Shown one piece after another: positions 6,356 to 8,803 of a stretch of 8,803 bases of DNA. Below the pieces are notes generated by a model. The model worked only from the letters and a program-made list of their open reading frames with translations. It was not told where the DNA came from and did not search any database. Origin of the DNA: Gemmatimonadaceae bacterium (GTDB taxonomy: Bacteria > Gemmatimonadota > Gemmatimonadetes > Gemmatimonadales > Gemmatimonadaceae); NCBI GenBank assembly GCA_014379705.1, contig JACMLI010000443.1:1-8803 (forward strand), read 5' to 3'. Position 1 is the stretch's first letter, and every line of letters begins with the position of its first letter. A program made the translations under genes and the position numbers.

Positions 6356-7185
6356 AGGCGCCCCACCACGCCCGCCACGAGCGACGTGAGGTTCGGCTCG
6401 GCGCGTTCGGCGATCGCCAGGATCTTCGGCAGGCTCGCCGGCTCCAGCGCGTCGGGCAGGCACATGTCGGTGATGATCGAAAGCCCGAGCACGCGCATCC
6501 CGCCATGCACCGCCACGATCACTTCCGGCACCGTCGACATGCCCACGACGTCGGCGCCGATGTTCCGCAGGAAGCGATACTCCGCCTTCGTCTCGAGGCA
6601 CGGCCCGGTGACCGCGACGTAGACGCCCTCGCGCAGCACGATGCCCTGCGCGCGCGCCTCGTCCCGCGCGAGCGCGCGAAGGTCGGCGCTGTACGGCTCC
6701 GACATGTCGGGAAAGCGGGGGCCGAGCCGATCGTCGTTTCGCCCGATGAGCGGGTTGTCGCCAAGCAGGTTGATGTGGTCGGCGATGAGCATCAAGTCGC
6801 CCGCGCTCCACAGGGGGTGCATCCCGCCGCAGGCATTGGACACGACCAGGGTGCGCGCGCCTAACGCGCGCAGCACGCGCACCGGGAAGGTCACCTGCTG
6901 GAGGGAGTAGCCCTCGTACCGGTGGAAGCGCCCCTGCATCGCGATCACGGACTTGCCCGCGAGCGTGCCACAGATCAATCGCCCGGCATGCGACTCCACG
7001 GTGGACAGCGGGAACCCCGGAATGTCGCCGTACTCGACGACCACGTCCGCCTCGATCCGCGTGCCAAGCCCCCCGAGCCCGGTGCCGAGGATGATGGCGG
7101 CGTCGAGGGTGCGGGCGAATCGGGCGCGGACGGCGTCAGCCGCGCGTTCGATGGCCTCGAACGTGTGAAGCGAAGGATCGTCCAT
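6352..7185 (-). CDS. Purine nucleoside phosphorylase (trimeric, PNP/MTAP family)
   Basis: A 277-residue enzyme of the trimeric nucleoside phosphorylase family, splitting purine (deoxy)ribonucleosides with phosphate in purine salvage. Visible sites: phosphate loop ILGTGLGG (about 32-39), GRFHRYEGY (85-93, His88 matching human His86), VSNACGG (115-121), GPCLETKAEYR with the base-binding Glu198, and VGMSTVPEV (214-222). Position 240, aligned with human Asn243 over SLITN, is Asp (SIITD), and human His257 aligns with Lys254; this may alter base preference. The start at 7185 is chosen because the ten extra codons from the in-frame ATG at 7215 have A-ending codons and a Pro-rich sequence unlike the gene; neither start has a clear ribosome binding site, so 7215 (287 residues) remains possible. 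It ends in a GTGA overlap with ileS. A phosphorylase in this position of an ileS/division operon is not part of the usual cluster. Confidence 0.92.
   Translation of the reverse strand: MDDPSLHTFEAIERAADAVRARFARTLDAAIILGTGLGGLGTRIEADVVVEYGDIPGFPLSTVESHAGRLICGTLAGKSVIAMQGRFHRYEGYSLQQVTFPVRVLRALGARTLVVSNACGGMHPLWSAGDLMLIADHINLLGDNPLIGRNDDRLGPRFPDMSEPYSADLRALARDEARAQGIVLREGVYVAVTGPCLETKAEYRFLRNIGADVVGMSTVPEVIVAVHGGMRVLGLSIITDMCLPDALEPASLPKILAIAERAEPNLTSLVAGVVGRL
6859..6866 (-). repeat. CGTTAGGC octamer, copy in the nucleoside phosphorylase gene
   Basis: CGTTAGGC on the coding strand, read as (G)CG TTA GGC and encoding Ala-Leu108-Gly. It is flanked on both sides by alternating GC (GCGCG...CGCGC), so this copy could sit in a small hairpin loop; the other three copies lack such arms. 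Confidence 0.6.
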
Positions 7186-7243
7186 CGGGAGTCGTGGTGG
7201 TGACGGGTAGGACATGATGCACGTGCCGGTCGTCGCGTCGGGA

Positions 7244-7792
7244 TCAGTCCTTGACGACGGAGTCGAGCCAGAGTGGCGTCGCGGCGGGCACCGGGGTCGG
7301 TTCGCTCGGGGCCGGGCGCGAAGGACCGGTGGTCGATTCCGCGGCCTCGATCTCGGCGAGCTGCCGCTCCGCCATGGATCGCAACAGCAGGAGGTAGGCA
7401 CGGCGCTGTCGCGTGAGCCCCTCGATGTCCTGCTCGATCCGCCGCGACTCGTTATGCGCGGCGGCGACGAGCCGCTCGCCCTCGGCCTTCGCCTCACGCA
7501 GGATGAGCTGCGCCTCGCGCTCGGCCTGCTCCTTCACCTCGGCGCGCAGCTGCTGCGCCGAGATCAGCGCTTCGTTGATGGCCTTGTCGCGCTCGCGGAA
7601 GGCCCGCAGCTGCTCGTGAAAGCCCTGGGCCTTCGCCTCGAGCCCCTGGGCATTGCGCAGCAGGCGCTCGACCTCGTTGGCCACCTGCTCGCGGAACTGG
7701 TCGACGCGTGCGCGGTCATAGCCCCGGAGGGCCGTGCCGAAGTCGAAGCGCCGGATGTCGAGCGGTGTGAGATGAAAGGAATCGTCCGCCAT
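7244..7792 (-). CDS. DivIVA-domain coiled-coil protein
   Basis: A 182-residue cytoplasmic protein. The N-terminal DivIVA signature LTPLDIRRFDFGTALRGYDRARVDQF (residues 8-33, in two pieces: LTPLDIRRF and LRGYDRARV) matches the membrane-curvature-binding domain, with Leu22-Arg23-Gly24-Tyr25 in place of the Phe-Arg-Gly-Tyr tip of the Bacillus protein. Residues about 34-148 are Glu/Arg/Gln/Ala-rich heptads, a long coiled coil for oligomerisation. Residues about 150-172 are Pro/Ser/Thr-rich and probably disordered, ending in a short hydrophobic piece, LWLDSVVKD. DivIVA proteins mark poles and septa and recruit division or polar-growth factors. It starts by the TAATG overlap with yggS, the same pairing as in the ylmE...divIVA-ileS cluster of Firmicutes. 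Its exact role in this organism, divisome or cell-pole organisation, is not shown by the sequence; a polar marker could bear on placing the chemotaxis array encoded downstream. Confidence 0.9.
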   Translation of the reverse strand: MADDSFHLTPLDIRRFDFGTALRGYDRARVDQFREQVANEVERLLRNAQGLEAKAQGFHEQLRAFRERDKAINEALISAQQLRAEVKEQAEREAQLILREAKAEGERLVAAAHNESRRIEQDIEGLTRQRRAYLLLLRSMAERQLAEIEAAESTTGPSRPAPSEPTPVPAATPLWLDSVVKD

Positions 7793-8475
7793 TACGCGCG
7801 TGCTCCAAAGAGGATCGTACCCAACCGGATCATCGTCGCCCCTTCCTCCACCGCGATCTCGAAGTCACCTGACATCCCCATCGACAGCTCCGTGGCTTCG
7901 ACGTGCCCCGCCTGCTGCAGCGCTGCGCGCGCCTCACGCGCCCCACGGAACACGTCCCGCAACACGGTTTCCGACGCATCGAACGGGGCCATCGTCATCA
8001 CGCCGCGGACGCGCAGCCCACCTGACGCCGCGAGTCGCGGACCTTCCGAGGCGAGGTCAGACAACGTGAATCCGCCCTTGCTGGATTCCCCCGACGTATT
8101 GACTTGGACCAGCACCGGGACCGGATCGCCCCGGGACGTGCCTTCCGCGGCGAGGGCATCCGCGAGACGCGCGCTGTCCATGGAATGGATGAGCGCGAAC
8201 TTGCCGGCGTGCCTTGCCTTGTTCCGCTGGAGGTGCCCGATGAGGTGCCACTCCGCGGCGCACTGCACCTGCGCCATCTTGTCCAGCGCTTCCTGCACTC
8301 GATTTTCGCCCACAGCCCTGATCCCTGCCGCGAACGCCGCCTCCACGGCTTCGGGGCCGTACGTCTTGGTGACGGCGACGAGTTCCACCTGCTGTCCGTG
8401 GCCACCACGGCCGACCGCAGCTGCCACGCGGCCTTGAATTTCCTGCACGCGCGCAGAGAGGCCCGGAAACGGCAT
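7792..8475 (-). CDS. yggS: YggS family pyridoxal phosphate homeostasis protein
   Basis: A 227-residue single-domain PLP-binding TIM-barrel protein (PLPBP/YggS/YlmE family, usually 220-235 residues). The PLP-binding lysine is Lys37 in LVAVTKTYG. Other family motifs are VGENRVQEAL (55-64), WHLIGHLQRNK (76-86), LVQVNTSGESSKGGF, LRVRGVMTM and SMGMSGDFEIAVEEGATMIRLG (about 198-219, in two pieces) with the phosphate-contacting Ser/Gly residues. The family has no known catalytic activity and buffers free PLP; loss disturbs amino-acid pools. ATG at 8475 is the first start and has no Shine-Dalgarno sequence. Instead an AT-rich promoter-like element lies immediately upstream, suggesting a near-leaderless message. 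The TAA stop shares a base with the divIVA ATG (TAATG). As the first gene after the promoter, it probably heads the operon. Confidence 0.95.
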   Translation of the reverse strand: MPFPGLSARVQEIQGRVAAAVGRGGHGQQVELVAVTKTYGPEAVEAAFAAGIRAVGENRVQEALDKMAQVQCAAEWHLIGHLQRNKARHAGKFALIHSMDSARLADALAAEGTSRGDPVPVLVQVNTSGESSKGGFTLSDLASEGPRLAASGGLRVRGVMTMAPFDASETVLRDVFRGAREARAALQQAGHVEATELSMGMSGDFEIAVEEGATMIRLGTILFGARA

Positions 8476-8483
8476 AACGCAAT

Positions 8484-8512
8484 AAAATATCAGTAGTTAC
8501 AGGTCGATTCAA
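8484..8512 (-). promoter_or_regulatory. Candidate sigma70-type promoter for the yggS operon, near-leaderless
   Basis: On the minus strand, TTGAAT (8512-8507) and TATTTT (8489-8484) are separated by exactly 17 bases. Each box matches four of six consensus positions. The -35 box lies in the last codons of the upstream gene, and the -10 box follows its TGA stop directly. The tract is conspicuously AT-rich against very GC-rich surroundings. From the -10 position, transcription should begin zero to two bases before the yggS ATG at 8475, which also lacks a Shine-Dalgarno sequence. This is prediction from sequence only. Confidence 0.55.
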
Positions 8513-8803
8513 GTAACGCACCGGCACCGCTGTCACCCGCCGCCTGCTTCGACAACGCAATCTCGGGACACTTGAGCAGCCTGAGCACGTAGCGACCGGT
8601 GGCATCGCGCGCATCCGGGGTTGCTCCCGAGACCCCGCGCTCCCGCAGGGCCATCGCTGCCCGCGACGTCGCTCCGCGGTCCACCGTCGCCTCCCCAGCC
8701 AGGGGCTCGCGGACGTAGAGCATGCCGACAAGGCGCCACCCCTGGCCCATGGAGATGCGCTCGCCGCGCGTCAGCCCCACGGCGGCCGCCACCGGTCGAC
8801 CCG
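8490..8803 (-). CDS. Unrecognised protein, C-terminal end only (enters from the right edge)
   Basis: About 104 residues are in the window and the frame is open to the edge, so the start is outside; the GTG at 8792 is an internal codon or a possible late start. I do not recognise the family. The segment reads as coding: almost every third position is G or C until the last dozen codons, it runs on the same strand as the operon, and it ends 14 bases before yggS. It contains an Arg/Glu/Ala-rich stretch (TSRAAMALRERG), a short hydrophobic-basic piece (RYVLRLLKCPEIA) and two cysteines, one of them in the terminal sequence STCNY. No membrane segment is seen. The last codons include TTA, CTT and GAA and overlap the yggS -35 box, so their unusual composition may reflect promoter function rather than protein constraint. 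Confidence 0.6.
   Translation of the reverse strand, partial: GRPVAAAVGLTRGERISMGQGWRLVGMLYVREPLAGEATVDRGATSRAAMALRERGVSGATPDARDATGRYVLRLLKCPEIALSKQAAGDSGAGALLESTCNY

Noticed and set aside
5132..6622. A 496-codon open frame on the plus strand opposite ileS, and others such as 462-1229, 2636-3643 and 7214-8437
   Set aside because: They lie antisense to well-supported genes with complete catalytic motifs. High G+C removes stop codons from opposite frames; the translations are rich in Arg, Ala, His and Pro and show no recognisable domain.
6356..6811. An extra 152 codons open upstream of ileS in the same frame
   Set aside because: This is the nucleoside phosphorylase gene read in another frame. 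The homologous IleS N-terminus (TETNFRLLP...) starts exactly at the GTG that overlaps the phosphorylase stop.
135..6866. GTTAGGC copies as integron attC core sites (they fit GTTRRRY/RYYYAAC)
   Set aside because: There are no paired L and R box arrangements and no cassette-like structure, and the copies lie within conserved housekeeping genes in one reading frame.
7216..7243. Possible regulatory site in the divIVA-pnp gap, including the palindrome GCACGTGC at 7219-7226
   Set aside because: A single eight-base palindrome in GC-rich DNA is weak evidence, and no promoter boxes or terminator accompany it.

Overview
The window is a GC-rich (roughly two-thirds G+C by eye), gene-dense stretch of bacterial chromosome in which every supported gene lies on the minus strand, so transcription runs from right to left. 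No tRNA, rRNA, insertion sequence, phage gene or CRISPR array is visible. The gene set (DivIVA-domain protein, a long eukaryote-like type 2 isoleucyl-tRNA synthetase, TraR/DksA zinc-finger protein, CheY of the Bacillus/Thermotoga kind) and base composition would fit a high-GC phylum such as Gemmatimonadota. That assignment is an inference from general character, not from a marker comparison.

In transcription order: (i) 8803-8490, the C-terminal end of an unrecognised protein; (ii) a candidate promoter at 8512-8484 whose -10 box sits so close to the next ATG that the message would be almost leaderless; (iii) yggS (PLP homeostasis), a divIVA-family gene, a purine nucleoside phosphorylase, ileS, a TraR/DksA-type zinc-finger gene, lspA, and an rluD-family pseudouridine synthase; (iv) the chemotaxis genes cheW, cheY and the 5' third or less of cheA, which leaves the window at base 1.

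The genes look like one long operon. Junctions are TAATG (yggS/divIVA), GTGA (pnp/ileS, rluD/cheW), ATGA (lspA/rluD), a 14-base overlap (dksA-like/lspA) and a 3-base gap (ileS/dksA-like); only divIVA/pnp (28 or 58 bases), cheW/cheY (37 bases) and cheY/cheA (20 bases) leave space. The yggS - divIVA - ileS - traR/dksA - lspA - rluD order resembles the well-known division/ileS/lspA neighbourhood of many bacteria. The unusual part is that a chemotaxis signalling core is joined by a start/stop overlap to its end.

Points for a second look: the octamer CGTTAGGC occurs four times, always on the coding strand and always in the same reading frame, and accounts for every in-frame TTA codon in about 2,800 codons of the ten recognised genes; the nucleoside phosphorylase has Asp where 6-oxopurine-specific enzymes have the base-reading Asn; the ileS product is the type usually insensitive to mupirocin and has a Gly-Ile-His-His version of the HIGH motif; and the yggS promoter is predicted to be near-leaderless. 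I see no wholly new multi-gene system here.
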